A DNA stretch of 64,000 nt from an uncultured Acetobacteraceae bacterium (GTDB lineage: Bacteria; Pseudomonadota; Alphaproteobacteria; Acetobacterales; Acetobacteraceae). This document shows, piece after piece, positions 44,451 to 53,743 of this stretch (its first letter is position 1; every line of letters starts with the position of its first letter). Below the pieces are notes generated by a model, which had not been told where the DNA came from, ran no database searches, and saw only the letters and a program-made list of their open reading frames with translations. The stretch is from contig CAMKWS010000008.1 of the NCBI GenBank assembly GCA_946476985.1, positions 1 through 64,000 of the forward strand, written 5' to 3'. A program made the position numbers and the translations under genes.

Positions 44451-45365
44451 ATGGCGACAGACCCGTATAAGGCTCTTGGCATAAACAAAACAGCTTCGGA
44501 TCAGGAAGTTCGCAGTGCTTATCGTAAGCTGGTGAAGCAGTACCATCCTGACCGTAATCCTGATGATCCTAAGGCCGAGGAACGCTTCAAAGAGATTAGT
44601 AAAGCTTATGATATCATAGGCGATAAAGATAAACGCGCTCGTTTTGACCGTGGTGAGATTGATGCCGATGGTCAAGAGCGGGCGCCTTTTGGGGCCGGTG
44701 GTTTCGGTGGCGGCTTTGGTGGTGCTGGTGGTTTTGGCGGCGCCGGTGGCTTTGATGCAGAAGATTTAAGCGATTTATTCGGTGGTATGTTTGGTGGTGG
44801 CGGTGGTTTCCAGTCAGCGCGTCCTCGCCGTGGAGCTGACCTGCATGGTGAGTTGCATATCAGCATGGGGGAATGTGCCACCGGTACGCGTCGCGAGGTG
44901 TCACTCGGTGGCGGTCGAAGTGTTGCTGTAAATATCCCTGCAGGTATTGAGGACGGAAAAACCTTGCGCTTGAGAGGCAAGGGCGAGCCGGGCCAGCCGG
45001 GAAGAAGTGGGCAGGCTGGGCCAGCTGGTGATGTATTGTTGAAAGTACATGTAACGGCGGATTCTTATTATAGCCGTGAAGGTCAGAATCTGCGTGTTGT
45101 GCAGGATATTGATCTGAAAACGGCGGTACTGGGTGGGAAGGTACATGTTCGCACTCCTGCTGGTACCGTGGCGCTAAAGGTCAAGCCGCACTCTGATAGT
45201 GGGACAGTCCTACGTTTGTCAGGTCGTGGTATTGCCGCACATGGTCGGCAGGAAGCGGGTAATTTGTTGGTCACCCTACGTGTTGTGCTGGGTGATATTT
45301 CGCCAGAGCTAGAAGCTTTGTTGCAAAAAGAAGCTGAGGCAGCACCAACAGCGACAGAAGAGTAA
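44451..45365 (+). CDS. CbpA-type DnaJ protein without zinc finger
   Basis: 304-aa J-domain cochaperone. The J domain (residues 4-70) has the HPD motif in YHPDRNPDDPKA; a Gly/Phe-rich linker (residues about 82-120, repeats of GGFGGA) follows; then the two C-terminal peptide-binding domains (LHISMGECATGTRREVSL, IPAGIEDGKTLRLRGKGEPG, VQDIDLKTAVLGGKVHVRTPAG). The four CxxCxGxG zinc repeats of true DnaJ are absent, placing it with CbpA/DjlA-type curved-DNA-binding proteins. The modulator gene cbpM is not next to it. Confidence 0.9.
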   Translation: MATDPYKALGINKTASDQEVRSAYRKLVKQYHPDRNPDDPKAEERFKEISKAYDIIGDKDKRARFDRGEIDADGQERAPFGAGGFGGGFGGAGGFGGAGGFDAEDLSDLFGGMFGGGGGFQSARPRRGADLHGELHISMGECATGTRREVSLGGGRSVAVNIPAGIEDGKTLRLRGKGEPGQPGRSGQAGPAGDVLLKVHVTADSYYSREGQNLRVVQDIDLKTAVLGGKVHVRTPAGTVALKVKPHSDSGTVLRLSGRGIAAHGRQEAGNLLVTLRVVLGDISPELEALLQKEAEAAPTATEE

Positions 45366-45379
45366 CAATGCTTTTTTAT

Positions 45380-45416
45380 AATCTCTCCTCGTTAATTATC
45401 GTAACGGGGAGAGATT
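45380..45416 (+). terminator. Hairpin after the DnaJ-like gene
   Basis: AATCTCTCC (45380-45388) pairs with GGAGAGATT (45408-45416) around 19 bases. There is no T tract after it, so termination is uncertain. Confidence 0.4.
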
Positions 45417-45418
45417 GT

Positions 45419-45479
45419 GGGCGAGGTTATGGGGGCTGTTGGGATATAGCTCGGTTAGATAAGGGCGAGGTTATGGGGG
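45419..45479 (+). repeat. 17-base direct repeat, two copies
   Basis: GGGCGAGGTTATGGGGG occurs at 45419-45435 and again at 45463-45479, 44 bases apart. The second copy ends eight bases before the small ORF and supplies its G-rich ribosome site. Confidence 0.7.
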
Positions 45480-45486
45480 TACTATT

Positions 45487-45633
45487 ATGATATGGGGTGA
45501 GTCGTTTCTTCATAAAGTGCGCAAATCCGACACGGTTGGCCTTGTTATTGCTGTAGTATTTGTCCTGCTCTTGTGCATTCTAGGGGCTGTTGGTATCGCA
45601 TTGGTTAATGGTTTCCACCTCGCCGGGGGTTAA
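45487..45633 (+). CDS. 48-aa single-pass membrane protein candidate
   Basis: A small ORF starting MIWGESFLHKVRKSD, then one long hydrophobic segment (VGLVIAVVFVLLLCILGAVG) and a short tail ending AGG. GGGGG lies seven to eight bases upstream of ATG. Its end is 55 bases before the peptide transporter start, on the same strand. The charged N-terminus and clear membrane helix favour a real gene; no family recognised. It could be a regulator or accessory subunit of the transporter, but that is only positional inference. Confidence 0.55.
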   Translation: MIWGESFLHKVRKSDTVGLVIAVVFVLLLCILGAVGIALVNGFHLAGG

Positions 45634-45688
45634 TTTTTCCGGTAGGGAGGGGGCGAGGTTCCTGTTCCGTAACGAGGTGGTCATCCGC

Positions 45689-47272
45689 ATGTCTGGTTCT
45701 TCCGACACTATGCCTACGTCTTTTTTATCTGAGCGTAGGCAAGCGTTCTTTGTCGTTCTTGCAGTCGAGTTGTGGGAGCGGTTTGGATATTACGGTATGC
45801 AGGCTGTTCTGACCGTTTTTATGGTCGAACAGCTGCATATGAGAGACCATGATATTAACCTCATGCAAGGTGGGTTGGGCTTTCTTATGTATAGCCTACC
45901 GGTGCTGGGGGGCATTGTGGGAGACCAGTTTCTGGGGACGCGTCCAACAATGTTGCTGGGGGCGTTTGGCCTTACTGCAGGCTATGCGTTTTTAGCCCTT
46001 TCTTTACAGCATCCTATTTTCTTTCTACCGGCACTGACACTCATTGCTCTTGCTAATGGTTTATTTAAGCCCAATGCAGGAACGTTGGTGCGGCGGATTT
46101 ATGCTGGGGATGGTGCTGCATTAGATACGGCTTTTACGTTGTATTATATGGCGATCAATGTAGGTTCGACGGTCTCTATGTTGCTCATGCCGTGGCTGCA
46201 TGTGCGCTATGGCGCAAGTATTGCTTTTTTAGCGTGTGCGGCTGGTCTTATTACGGGGCTCGTTTATTACGCAGCACGCCGTAAACGGTTGAAGGGGTTT
46301 TTGGTCTTAAGAGCTGCGCAGCAGGATGAAGCTGTAAGTGATGCTGCGTCTTCGGAGGCAGGTATTGTTGGAGACCATGTGCCAGCCCCTCTAATGAAAA
46401 GACTTTCAACGCCAACAGTGAAGTGGGCTTTAGCTTGTGGGCTTATAGCGAGCTTGTTGGTGGTATGGGGAATCTGCACATGGGTGCTGCATAGCCCTCT
46501 GCTTGTGCGTATTTGTATTATTGTTGCGGCTATAGGGCTTGTAGGGTTGTGGGGCGGTGTGTTTTTCCGTTCGCAGCTTTCTGAGCGGCCGGGTTTGTTG
46601 CTGACATATATTTTATGCTTACAAACGATGGCCTATCAAATTTTCTATCAGCAGATGCAAACCTCCCTTACCTTATTTGCCATGAGGGATGTATCAGGAA
46701 CCTATCACCTTGGTTCTTGGGTGTTATTTACAATGTCCGCTGGGCAGTTTCAGGCACTGAACCCGATTGCGATTATGGTGTTTAGCCCCATTTTGGCATG
46801 GCTATATCGCCGTAATGCTCAAAAAGGGCAGGATGCGTTACCTGCGGTGAAGATTTTATGTGGGTATATCCTTGTAGGGCTCGCATTTTTGATTTGGTGG
46901 TTTGCCGCTGGGCATAGCGCTGGCCTCGTTTCTCCATGGGTAATGGTCGCCGGATATAGTGTTATGTCTCTCGGCGAGTTGCTAACGATTGGGCTAGGTT
47001 TGGCTATTGTGGCACGCTATGCACCTGCGCGTGTGAGTGCGGTGCTTATGGGCTCTTTGTTCCTGCTGTGGGGAGTGGGTATGTATATTGGCAGTTTGGT
47101 AGCCGATATTGCTAGTGTTCCTGTGGGTAATGAGAGCGATATATCTGCTTATACTATATTGTTTAAGGACCTGTTTTTAGGGTGTTTTGGGTTGTGTATT
47201 CTTTTGGCTCTTTTGTTGCCCTATACGCGTCATTTGGATAAACGGCACCGAGATATATTGCCATCTTGTTAA
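45689..47272 (+). CDS. Proton-coupled oligopeptide transporter (POT family)
   Basis: 527-aa inner-membrane symporter for di- and tripeptides. The proton-coupling ExxERFxYYG motif is present as ELWERFGYYGMQAVL in helix 1; GIVGDQFLGTRPTMLLG and ALANGLFKPNAGTLV follow, with FTLYYMAINVGST in helix 5 and 12-14 membrane segments overall. ATG 45689 is preferred over 45590 because GAGGTGG lies eight to ten bases upstream and the extra 33 residues would overlap the preceding small ORF. No terminator is evident downstream. Confidence 0.9.
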   Translation: MSGSSDTMPTSFLSERRQAFFVVLAVELWERFGYYGMQAVLTVFMVEQLHMRDHDINLMQGGLGFLMYSLPVLGGIVGDQFLGTRPTMLLGAFGLTAGYAFLALSLQHPIFFLPALTLIALANGLFKPNAGTLVRRIYAGDGAALDTAFTLYYMAINVGSTVSMLLMPWLHVRYGASIAFLACAAGLITGLVYYAARRKRLKGFLVLRAAQQDEAVSDAASSEAGIVGDHVPAPLMKRLSTPTVKWALACGLIASLLVVWGICTWVLHSPLLVRICIIVAAIGLVGLWGGVFFRSQLSERPGLLLTYILCLQTMAYQIFYQQMQTSLTLFAMRDVSGTYHLGSWVLFTMSAGQFQALNPIAIMVFSPILAWLYRRNAQKGQDALPAVKILCGYILVGLAFLIWWFAAGHSAGLVSPWVMVAGYSVMSLGELLTIGLGLAIVARYAPARVSAVLMGSLFLLWGVGMYIGSLVADIASVPVGNESDISAYTILFKDLFLGCFGLCILLALLLPYTRHLDKRHRDILPSC

Positions 47273-47319
47273 AAATATTACGTGAAGTTGATAAATTTTA
47301 TGGAAATGAAGTGGGGTGA

Positions 47320-47331
47320 GATAAATTTATC
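47320..47331. promoter_or_regulatory. Palindrome GATAAATTTATC upstream of the OprB-type gene
   Basis: Perfect 12-base palindrome about 165 bases before the porin start. A near copy of its left half (GATAAATTTTA) begins at 47290. Possible operator; no known regulator consensus is claimed. Confidence 0.3.
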
Positions 47332-47496
47332 CTCTAGAAATCAACGGTAGAATTTATATAAAGGGGCAAGTTGCCTGATTCTTGCTATATGTCTTGGGTG
47401 AGAAAATTAAGGTTCTTCTAAAGAATACTTTACTTCTTGAGCTGAGAGGCTGAGGAAGCATTGTCTTATTTTAAGGTCTGTGAGGGCTAATTGTTT

Positions 47497-49215
47497 ATGT
47501 GTGGAACATGGCGAAGGGCGAGTGCGGCGGCTTTACTTGTCGCCTTGCAGCTATGCGGCCACACGGCATATGCACAGACTGTAGGCAAAAATAAAAATAC
47601 GATGGAGCGTAACCCCTTCATCTTTACGCCACGGGCGAGTGTGGTGCGTAACACCCCACGGAAGCTAACCGACTTGCGGCAGTCACCTTTGCAGGCTCCC
47701 TTAATCAATCATACGCTGCCTGTACCTCCGTCTATCGTTAGCAAAACAGTTGTAGGGGATGGCTTTACAGCGGGTGAGCGTGCTTCGCTTTTAAAGCGTT
47801 ATCGTTTGGGTAAAGATGCAAGAAATGAGCAACGTGCTTTTGCGTCTATGCCCTTACCTTTTCCGGGGGATGTTTTCTCACATAGTGATGATGACGACAC
47901 AGCCGGCGACAGGCAAACAGGTTTATTCCCCAATAGTTGGGATGATTTTGTAAATCAGGATGGTTTTTTCGGAGACCCATGGGGAATGCGTTCATGGCTG
48001 GCTGATCATGGTGTGATGGTCAGTGGGCGTTATTTTGAAGATACAGCCGGTAATCCCTTTGGTGGAAAATCTCGGGCGGTGCGCTATGCAGATGAAGAGG
48101 CTCTCTCTATTGATTTCGATCTGCAGAAGCTCTTTGGTCTGAGGTATAATGCGGGTATTTTCCATACATTAGTTATTGGCCGCCAAGGGGCGGGTTTGGG
48201 TAATACGCTGCCTGTTATTAATAGTCCGATGGAAATTTACGGCGCAGGTGAAACTATGCGCCTCGGCCGCCTTAGCTGGGAAATGCACTGGAATGACTAT
48301 GTCCAGACTGAGGTTGGTGAAATTAATACAGAGAATGATTTTGAGCAGTCCTCGACCTATTGGGGGGCGAATCTGTATTGCCAATTCCAAAATAACGGCA
48401 TTTGCGGGATGCCTCAGTCCATTGCGATGAACTCAGGTTATGGGTTTTATCCAACGGCGCATCCTGGTGCGTGGGTGAAGTTTTATCCTGCTGGGAATGA
48501 CCATTATCTTGTTCAGTTTGGCGTTTACAGTGTGGATCAAACTGTCACTGATGTGCGTAACGGCTGGAAGATGAATCTCCATGGGGCTACGGCGACATTC
48601 TTACCGTTTCAGCTTGGTTGGCACCAAGGGGGCACGGATGATTATAGTGGCCCGATGCAGACCAATGTGAAGATTGGTGGTTATTGGGATACGGATGAAG
48701 TTAAGAACGTTTATTCCAAAATGAGCATGTTTGGGGTTCCTTCTGAGGCTCAGCAAGGAGCACCTGTGGCAAAGGTGCGCGGTCGTTTTGGGGGATGGGT
48801 TCAGTTTGATCGTATGTTGCAGCGGGATAAAATTGATCCTCATCGTGGGACAGCGTTTTTTGGATCCTTTACATGGGGTGATCCTCGTACGGCTGTCGCA
48901 CCTTATTACATTACTGCAGGAATTACCCGGAAAGGGACGTTCCCAAGCCGGCCGGATGACACAATTAGCCTTGGTATGAAGGCTTTATGGGTGAACCCCA
49001 AAATTACCCATTGGGTTGAGCATATGCAGCATAGCTCAAAAATTGCAGACCTTTATCGCCCAGGATCCGAAGAGGCGGTGGAGTTGAATTATGGATACCG
49101 GCCAACACGGTGGTTATTGGTCCGTCCTGGTTTGCAATATTTATGGAACCCTGGTGCAACCAAGCGCTATAGAAACGCAATGCTTATAGACCTAGAAGCT
49201 GGAATTGCTTTCTAG
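47497..49215 (+). CDS. OprB-type carbohydrate-selective porin
   Basis: 572-aa outer-membrane barrel, presumed to admit sugars into the periplasm. A signal peptide (CGTWRRASAAALLVALQLCGHTAYA, cleaved before QT) precedes a 100-residue linker and the barrel. Family features: WGMRSWLADHGVMVSGRYFEDTAGNPFGG, FQNNGICGMPQSI, YPTAHPGAWVKFYP, and a C-terminal aromatic ending (GIAF) typical of outer-membrane insertion. A TTG at 47491 is closer to GAGGG and is an alternative start. It shares a region with other outer-membrane and uptake genes but has its own terminator. Confidence 0.85.
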   Translation: MCGTWRRASAAALLVALQLCGHTAYAQTVGKNKNTMERNPFIFTPRASVVRNTPRKLTDLRQSPLQAPLINHTLPVPPSIVSKTVVGDGFTAGERASLLKRYRLGKDARNEQRAFASMPLPFPGDVFSHSDDDDTAGDRQTGLFPNSWDDFVNQDGFFGDPWGMRSWLADHGVMVSGRYFEDTAGNPFGGKSRAVRYADEEALSIDFDLQKLFGLRYNAGIFHTLVIGRQGAGLGNTLPVINSPMEIYGAGETMRLGRLSWEMHWNDYVQTEVGEINTENDFEQSSTYWGANLYCQFQNNGICGMPQSIAMNSGYGFYPTAHPGAWVKFYPAGNDHYLVQFGVYSVDQTVTDVRNGWKMNLHGATATFLPFQLGWHQGGTDDYSGPMQTNVKIGGYWDTDEVKNVYSKMSMFGVPSEAQQGAPVAKVRGRFGGWVQFDRMLQRDKIDPHRGTAFFGSFTWGDPRTAVAPYYITAGITRKGTFPSRPDDTISLGMKALWVNPKITHWVEHMQHSSKIADLYRPGSEEAVELNYGYRPTRWLLVRPGLQYLWNPGATKRYRNAMLIDLEAGIAF

Positions 49216-49249
49216 AGGATTGTTACATCCTTAAAACTCGGAAACAGGA

Positions 49250-49277
49250 GAGACGATTGAGAGATCGTCTCTTTTTT
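49250..49277 (+). terminator. Terminator of the OprB-type gene
   Basis: GAGACGAT (49250-49257) pairs with ATCGTCTC (49264-49271), followed by TTTTTT. Confidence 0.85.
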
Positions 49278-49375
49278 ATGTTCAGAGAAGGTCTGTAATA
49301 GGCTGAGCTGTTCTGTGGTTAGTGTTGATTCGTAAAAATTAAATAAGTTTCTCACTCTTTTATTAAGATGAATTG

Positions 49376-49419
49376 TTGCACTTTGTTTCGTTATGGCAAT
49401 ATATTTACGATATCGAAAC
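49376..49419 (+). promoter_or_regulatory. Promoter and flanking inverted repeat of the outer-membrane barrel gene
   Basis: TTGCAC (49376-49381), 18 bases, TATATT (49400-49405) form a good sigma-70 promoter with a short leader of about 25 bases. The -10 box is enclosed by GTTTCGTTAT (49385-49394) and ATATCGAAAC (49410-49419), inverted with one mismatch, a plausible operator position. Confidence 0.5.
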
Positions 49420-49437
49420 AAGATATAAGGTCTTGCC

Positions 49438-50724
49438 ATGATGGCACTGCGAAAGGTTTTTGGGATCATTGGCCTATGTGGTGGCATGGCGTGTGCTGCT
49501 TCCTCTGCGTGGGCGGATATCGTTGAAGCGAGTGAGCCTGCGAGCGCAGAAAAAGCGGGGAATAGCAAACCAGCTCAAAAAAATTGGTTCTCTGATATCG
49601 ATCTTGGCTTGCAGATTGAAGGCGGAGCCATGGGTAATAGTGGACATCCTAAAAATGGGATGAACTTTGGCCAGCTTTTGCCGTCTCGTAGCGATAGCGG
49701 GACATTGAACCAGGTCTCGTTGACCATTACCAAGCCAGTGGACCCTATTGGCGGTGGTTATGGTCTAGGTGCGAATATTCAGATGCTTTATGGTTCTGAT
49801 AGCCAATCCTACATCATCACAGGTATTTCTGACCGTTGGATGTCTGGGAGTCGTTATCAGCTCACACCAATTCAAGCGAATGTCGCTTTGCATATGCCAT
49901 GGCTTACAAAAGGTGGGCTGGATGCTCAGTTAGGTATCTTGCCTTCTCCCATGGGGGTAGAAGTTCTCAATCCAGCAGCACGTGCGTTTTATACCATGTC
50001 GTATACGGCACAATTTTCTAACCCATTTGAGCATGTGGGCTTTTATGGGCAATGGCATATTGGCGACCATTATGCGGCGTTATTTGGGGTGGATGCAGGT
50101 AATCAAAAGTCCTTTGGGCGTGGTAATAATAATGGCCAGCCTGCTGGATATATCGGGTTTAATGCGAGCCAGATTGCAGGCGGGGCATTATCCGTGACGT
50201 ATCTGTTGCGTGTAGGGCCAGAAGATCCGCGGCGTTTGTTGGGGAGTGCGCGTGCTCATGAGGCGCAGCGTTTTTGGAATGATATTAACGCCACATGGCA
50301 GATCAATCCGAAATGGACTCTCACCGCAGAAGCCACACAGGTACATGATGAGGGCTTAAAAGCAGATACATGGAGTGGCGTTGTATGGGGTGGTTATAGC
50401 GCAACCTCAACTTTGACATTCAATGCGCGTGCTGAGGTGTATCGGGACACAACGGGCCTTATTGTGACGCAATATCCGGGGGATGGCTCTTACGCACAAA
50501 CCCTGCTGGGGAAGCCAGCTCTGGTGTATAATGCTGCTCCTACGACCTATGGCGATCTCTCCTTCAACGCTGTATGGCGGCCGCATGTGGGGCATCACGT
50601 AAAGCTGTTGCAGATTCGGCCTGAGATTCGTTTTGACCGCTCTTTAAATGGCTCACGCCCCTTTGCAGATTTTAGACATTCCAGTCGTATTTTGATTGGC
50701 GGGGATGCGACAATCGGCTTCTGA
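49438..50724 (+). CDS. Outer-membrane beta-barrel protein (BBP2/porin-like)
   Basis: 428 aa with a signal peptide (VFGIIGLCGGMACAASSAWA) and a predicted beta-barrel ending in Phe (DATIGF), as usual for outer-membrane proteins. Features: WFSDIDLGLQIEGGAMGN, LTITKPVDPIGGGYGLGANIQMLYG, and HVGFYGQWHIGDHYAALFGVDAGNQ, the last resembling barrel proteins annotated as putative beta-barrel porin 2. AAGG is eight bases upstream. Substrate unknown; the neighbouring OprB-type porin suggests a role in nutrient entry. Confidence 0.78.
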   Translation: MMALRKVFGIIGLCGGMACAASSAWADIVEASEPASAEKAGNSKPAQKNWFSDIDLGLQIEGGAMGNSGHPKNGMNFGQLLPSRSDSGTLNQVSLTITKPVDPIGGGYGLGANIQMLYGSDSQSYIITGISDRWMSGSRYQLTPIQANVALHMPWLTKGGLDAQLGILPSPMGVEVLNPAARAFYTMSYTAQFSNPFEHVGFYGQWHIGDHYAALFGVDAGNQKSFGRGNNNGQPAGYIGFNASQIAGGALSVTYLLRVGPEDPRRLLGSARAHEAQRFWNDINATWQINPKWTLTAEATQVHDEGLKADTWSGVVWGGYSATSTLTFNARAEVYRDTTGLIVTQYPGDGSYAQTLLGKPALVYNAAPTTYGDLSFNAVWRPHVGHHVKLLQIRPEIRFDRSLNGSRPFADFRHSSRILIGGDATIGF

Positions 50725-50781
50725 GGCGGAGAAGGCGACTTATTGCGTGATAGGAGTCGTTATTTCATAGGAATGCTGTAT

Positions 50782-50810
50782 GCCCCATCACGCATGTAAG
50801 GTGATGGGGC
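50782..50810. terminator. Terminator between barrel gene and queF
   Basis: GCCCCATCAC (50782-50791) pairs perfectly with GTGATGGGGC (50801-50810). The T tail is weak (GTGTGTATTTT on plus). Confidence 0.6.
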
Positions 50811-50829
50811 GTGTGTATTTTAGGCTGTT

Positions 50830-51318
50830 TTAGCCGCGCCCACGATAACCGGGAACATCTTGTGCGGGAATCCACACATCTTCTGGTGCTGGGCCGCTCT
50901 GCCAGAAGACATCAATCGGCATACCGCCGCGAGGGTACCAATAAGCCCCGATGCGCAGCCATTCTGGGTCAAGTAGCTCAACAAGGCGTGTGGCAATCGT
51001 TACAGAGCAATCCTCATGGAATGCGCCGTGATTGCGGAAGCTTGTGAGATAAAGCTTGAGGGATTTGCTTTCGACAATCCATTTCCGTGGGATGTAGTCG
51101 ATCACAATATGGGCAAAATCAGGTTGGCCGGTCACTGGGCAAAGGGATGTAAATTCCGGCGCCGTAAAGCGCACCACATAGCGTTTCCCTTGATGGGGGG
51201 CGGGAACACGCTCTAATTCTGCTTGTTCGGGGGATTGAGGTTGCGCAGTTTGGCGGCCTAGTTGGCTGAGCGTGTCTGTTCCTGGGGCGGAAGGCCCGGT
51301 GGGTGTATGTTGTGTCAT
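50830..51318 (-). CDS. queF: NADPH-dependent 7-cyano-7-deazaguanine reductase QueF
   Basis: Reduces preQ0 to preQ1 in queuosine synthesis (162 aa, the short unimodular form). Active-site Cys in [18 protein letters not shown] motif ESKSLKLYL, and the substrate-binding [11 protein letters not shown] are present. The first 40 residues are a Pro/Gln-rich extension. The start is ATG 51318 with AAAGGA about eight bases upstream; the same frame stays open much further upstream, without coding likelihood and overlapping typA on the other strand. No other que gene is nearby. Confidence 0.95.
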   Translation of the reverse strand: MTQHTPTGPSAPGTDTLSQLGRQTAQPQSPEQAELERVPAPHQGKRYVVRFTAPEFTSLCPVTGQPDFAHIVIDYIPRKWIVESKSLKLYLTSFRNHGAFHEDCSVTIATRLVELLDPEWLRIGAYWYPRGGMPIDVFWQSGPAPEDVWIPAQDVPGYRGRG

Positions 51319-51459
51319 GAGGGTCCTTTCCAAGAGGAAGTGATAGATTAAAATACACGAATAGCGACTTAATATACGCTTCGGGTTTGCAAAAAAATCA
51401 GTTTCGGTGCAGAAGGGGCACCATTCTGTATTAATTTTTTGCTTCCTGGAAGATCGCCC

Positions 51460-53280
51460 ATGGACATTCGTAACATCGCCATTATTGCCCATGTCGATCA
51501 TGGGAAAACAACATTGGTGGATCAACTGCTTCAGCAGTCTGGCTCTTTCCGTGAGAATCAGGCCGTTGCAGAGCGTGCAATGGATAGTAATGACCTTGAG
51601 CGTGAGCGCGGCATTACCATTCTTGCAAAATGTACCTCTGTTGTGTGGAAAGATACGCGCATTAACATCATTGATACCCCAGGCCACGCCGATTTCGGTG
51701 GTGAGGTGGAGCGTATCCTGAGCATGGTGGATGGGGCTGTTATTCTGGTCGATGCGGCTGAAGGCGCTCTCCCACAAACAAAATTCGTGCTTGGTAAAGC
51801 CCTTGCCCGTGGTCTGCGTCCTATCGTCGTTGTGAACAAGGTGGACCGTGGTGACGCCCGCCCTGATGAAGTTCACGATGAGGTCTTTGACCTGTTCGCC
51901 TCTCTGGATGCGAATGATGAGCAGCTTGACTTCCCAATGCTGTATGCCTCTGGCCGTCAAGGTTGGGCAGATACAGAGCTGGAAGGCCCACGCGAGAATC
52001 TAAACCCACTTTTTGACCTTGTGCTGCGTCATGTTCCAAGTCCTGGGCTGGATACTGAGAAGCCATTCGCTATGGTTTCTACCATCCTAGAGAGCGATAA
52101 CTTCTTGGGGCGTATTCTCACAGGTCGTATCGAGCAGGGCCGTGCGAAGGTGAATATGCCTATTCGTGCGCTGCGGGCTGATGGCTCTGTTGTTGAGAGT
52201 GGCCGTATCACGAAGCTGCTGTCCTTCCGTGGGTTGGACCGTGTGCCTGTCGAGGAAGCACAAGCTGGTGACATTGTTGCGATTGCTGGTCTTTCCGAAG
52301 CCACAATTCCAGACACATTGGCTGATCCAGCCGTAGAAGCACCTCTGCCATCTACACCGATTGACCCGCCAACACTCTCCATGACCTTCCGTATTAACGA
52401 TGGTCCTCTTGGTGGGCGTGAAGGTAAGAAGGTGACATCACGCCAGATTCGTGACCGTCTATTCAAAGAGACAGAAGGTAACGTTGCTATCCGCGTGACA
52501 GATAGCCCAGAGAGCGAAGCTTTTGAGGTTGCTGGCCGTGGTGAGCTTCAGCTTGGTGTGTTGATTGAAAATATGCGCCGTGAAGGCTTTGAGCTGACTA
52601 TCGGTCGCCCTCGTGTTCTTTTCCGTGAAAACCCTGAGACAGGTGAGCGTGAAGAGCCATACGAAGAAGTCGTTATTGACGTGGACGAGCCATATTCTGG
52701 CGTTGTTGTGGAGAAAATGTCTCTCCGTAAAGGCGTGATGCAGGATATGCGTCAGTCCGGTGGTGACAAAGTTCGTCTGACCTTCCTTATCCCATCTCGT
52801 GGGTTGATCGGGTATCATGGTGAGTTCCTGACCGATACACGCGGCTCTGGTCTTATGAACCGTCTCTTCCATTCTTACCAAGCTTATGCTGGGCCGATTG
52901 AAGGGCGCCGTAATGGCTCTCTGATCTCTGCTGAGGATGGTACAACAACACCTTACGCGCTCTTCTCTCTGCAAGAACGTGGTGCATTGTTCGTTGATGC
53001 CGGTGAGAAGATCTACACAGGTATGATCCTTGGTGAACATTCCCGCGAGAATGACCTTGAGGTGAATGCTGTGCGTGAGAAGAAACTCACGAACATGCGT
53101 GCATCAGGTAAGGATGATGCTGTTGTGCTCGTTCCCCCTCGTAAGATGAGCCTTGAACAGGCGATTGCTTACATTGAGGATGATGAGTTGGTGGAAGTTA
53201 CACCTTCAGCTATTCGCTTGCGTAAGCGTTATCTGGACCCACACGAGCGTAAACGCGCTGCTCGTAGTGCAAAAGACTAA
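51460..53280 (+). CDS. typA: Ribosome-dependent GTPase TypA/BipA
   Basis: 606-aa translational GTPase involved in ribosome assembly and stress adaptation. G1 [10 protein letters not shown], switch I ending RERGITI, G3 [13 protein letters not shown]4 NKVDR, then domain II and EF-G-like domains III and V, and the TypA-specific C-terminal domain (RPYRVxxE-like region replaced by [25 protein letters not shown]). ATG 51460 is used, with GGAAG eight bases upstream. Codon use looks more biased than in neighbours, in line with high expression. A strong terminator follows. Confidence 0.96.
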   Translation: MDIRNIAIIAHVDHGKTTLVDQLLQQSGSFRENQAVAERAMDSNDLERERGITILAKCTSVVWKDTRINIIDTPGHADFGGEVERILSMVDGAVILVDAAEGALPQTKFVLGKALARGLRPIVVVNKVDRGDARPDEVHDEVFDLFASLDANDEQLDFPMLYASGRQGWADTELEGPRENLNPLFDLVLRHVPSPGLDTEKPFAMVSTILESDNFLGRILTGRIEQGRAKVNMPIRALRADGSVVESGRITKLLSFRGLDRVPVEEAQAGDIVAIAGLSEATIPDTLADPAVEAPLPSTPIDPPTLSMTFRINDGPLGGREGKKVTSRQIRDRLFKETEGNVAIRVTDSPESEAFEVAGRGELQLGVLIENMRREGFELTIGRPRVLFRENPETGEREEPYEEVVIDVDEPYSGVVVEKMSLRKGVMQDMRQSGGDKVRLTFLIPSRGLIGYHGEFLTDTRGSGLMNRLFHSYQAYAGPIEGRRNGSLISAEDGTTTPYALFSLQERGALFVDAGEKIYTGMILGEHSRENDLEVNAVREKKLTNMRASGKDDAVVLVPPRKMSLEQAIAYIEDDELVEVTPSAIRLRKRYLDPHERKRAARSAKD

Positions 53281-53296
53281 GACGTTTATTTTTCCT

Positions 53297-53326
53297 AAAA
53301 AGGCTGGGTTTTACCCAGCCTTTTTT
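53297..53326 (+). terminator. typA terminator
   Basis: AAAAAGGCTGGG (53297-53308) pairs with CCCAGCCTTTTT (53314-53325). Confidence 0.92.
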
Positions 53327-53394
53327 ATGAGCTTTACAGCCAGAATTTAGGCCCCCAAGAGGGCTATATACATGCAAGAGAAAGGATCATTCTT

Positions 53395-53688
53395 ATGGCA
53401 AAATCTCTTTATGCAACGATGAAAGCTTTACCGGGTCATCGTGAGAAAGTGGCAAGCCTATTGCGTGCATTGGCCGAAAATGTACGGGCGGAGCCGGGTT
53501 GTGTGCGTTTTATTGTGTACACGTTGGCAGAAGATCCTGATCTTTTCCATGTGGAAGAAACATATCGGGATGAAGCTGCGTTCCAAGCGCATATGGCAAC
53601 GGAGCATGGCAAGGTTTTTAATAAAGCGATAGAGACGCTTGTTGAGGGTGGGGCCTCCCATGTGGTGTTCCTAAACGAGCTTATCTAA
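53395..53688 (+). CDS. YgiN-like antibiotic-biosynthesis-monooxygenase (ABM) domain protein
   Basis: 97-aa dimeric alpha-beta barrel protein of the ABM family, related to the quinol monooxygenase YgiN. Seen: ATMKALPGHREKVASLLRALAENVRAEPGCVRF, and FHVEETYRDEAAFQAHMATEHGK. AAAGGA precedes the ATG by about eight bases. Its role is unknown; proximity to an SDR 55 bases downstream suggests a shared redox context. Confidence 0.85.
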   Translation: MAKSLYATMKALPGHREKVASLLRALAENVRAEPGCVRFIVYTLAEDPDLFHVEETYRDEAAFQAHMATEHGKVFNKAIETLVEGGASHVVFLNELI

Positions 53689-53743
53689 CGTTATCTTTGC
53701 ACCTTGGTGCAGGGCGTATGAGAGAAGAGAAGGAAATAGGATC

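Noticed and set aside
51319..51960. Upstream extension of queF by 214 codons
   Set aside because: It would overlap typA head-to-head; the QueF family starts near residue 1 of the 162-aa version, which has a proper ribosome site.
52459..53040. Minus-strand reading of 193 codons opposite typA
   Set aside because: Antisense shadow of a strongly codon-biased gene.
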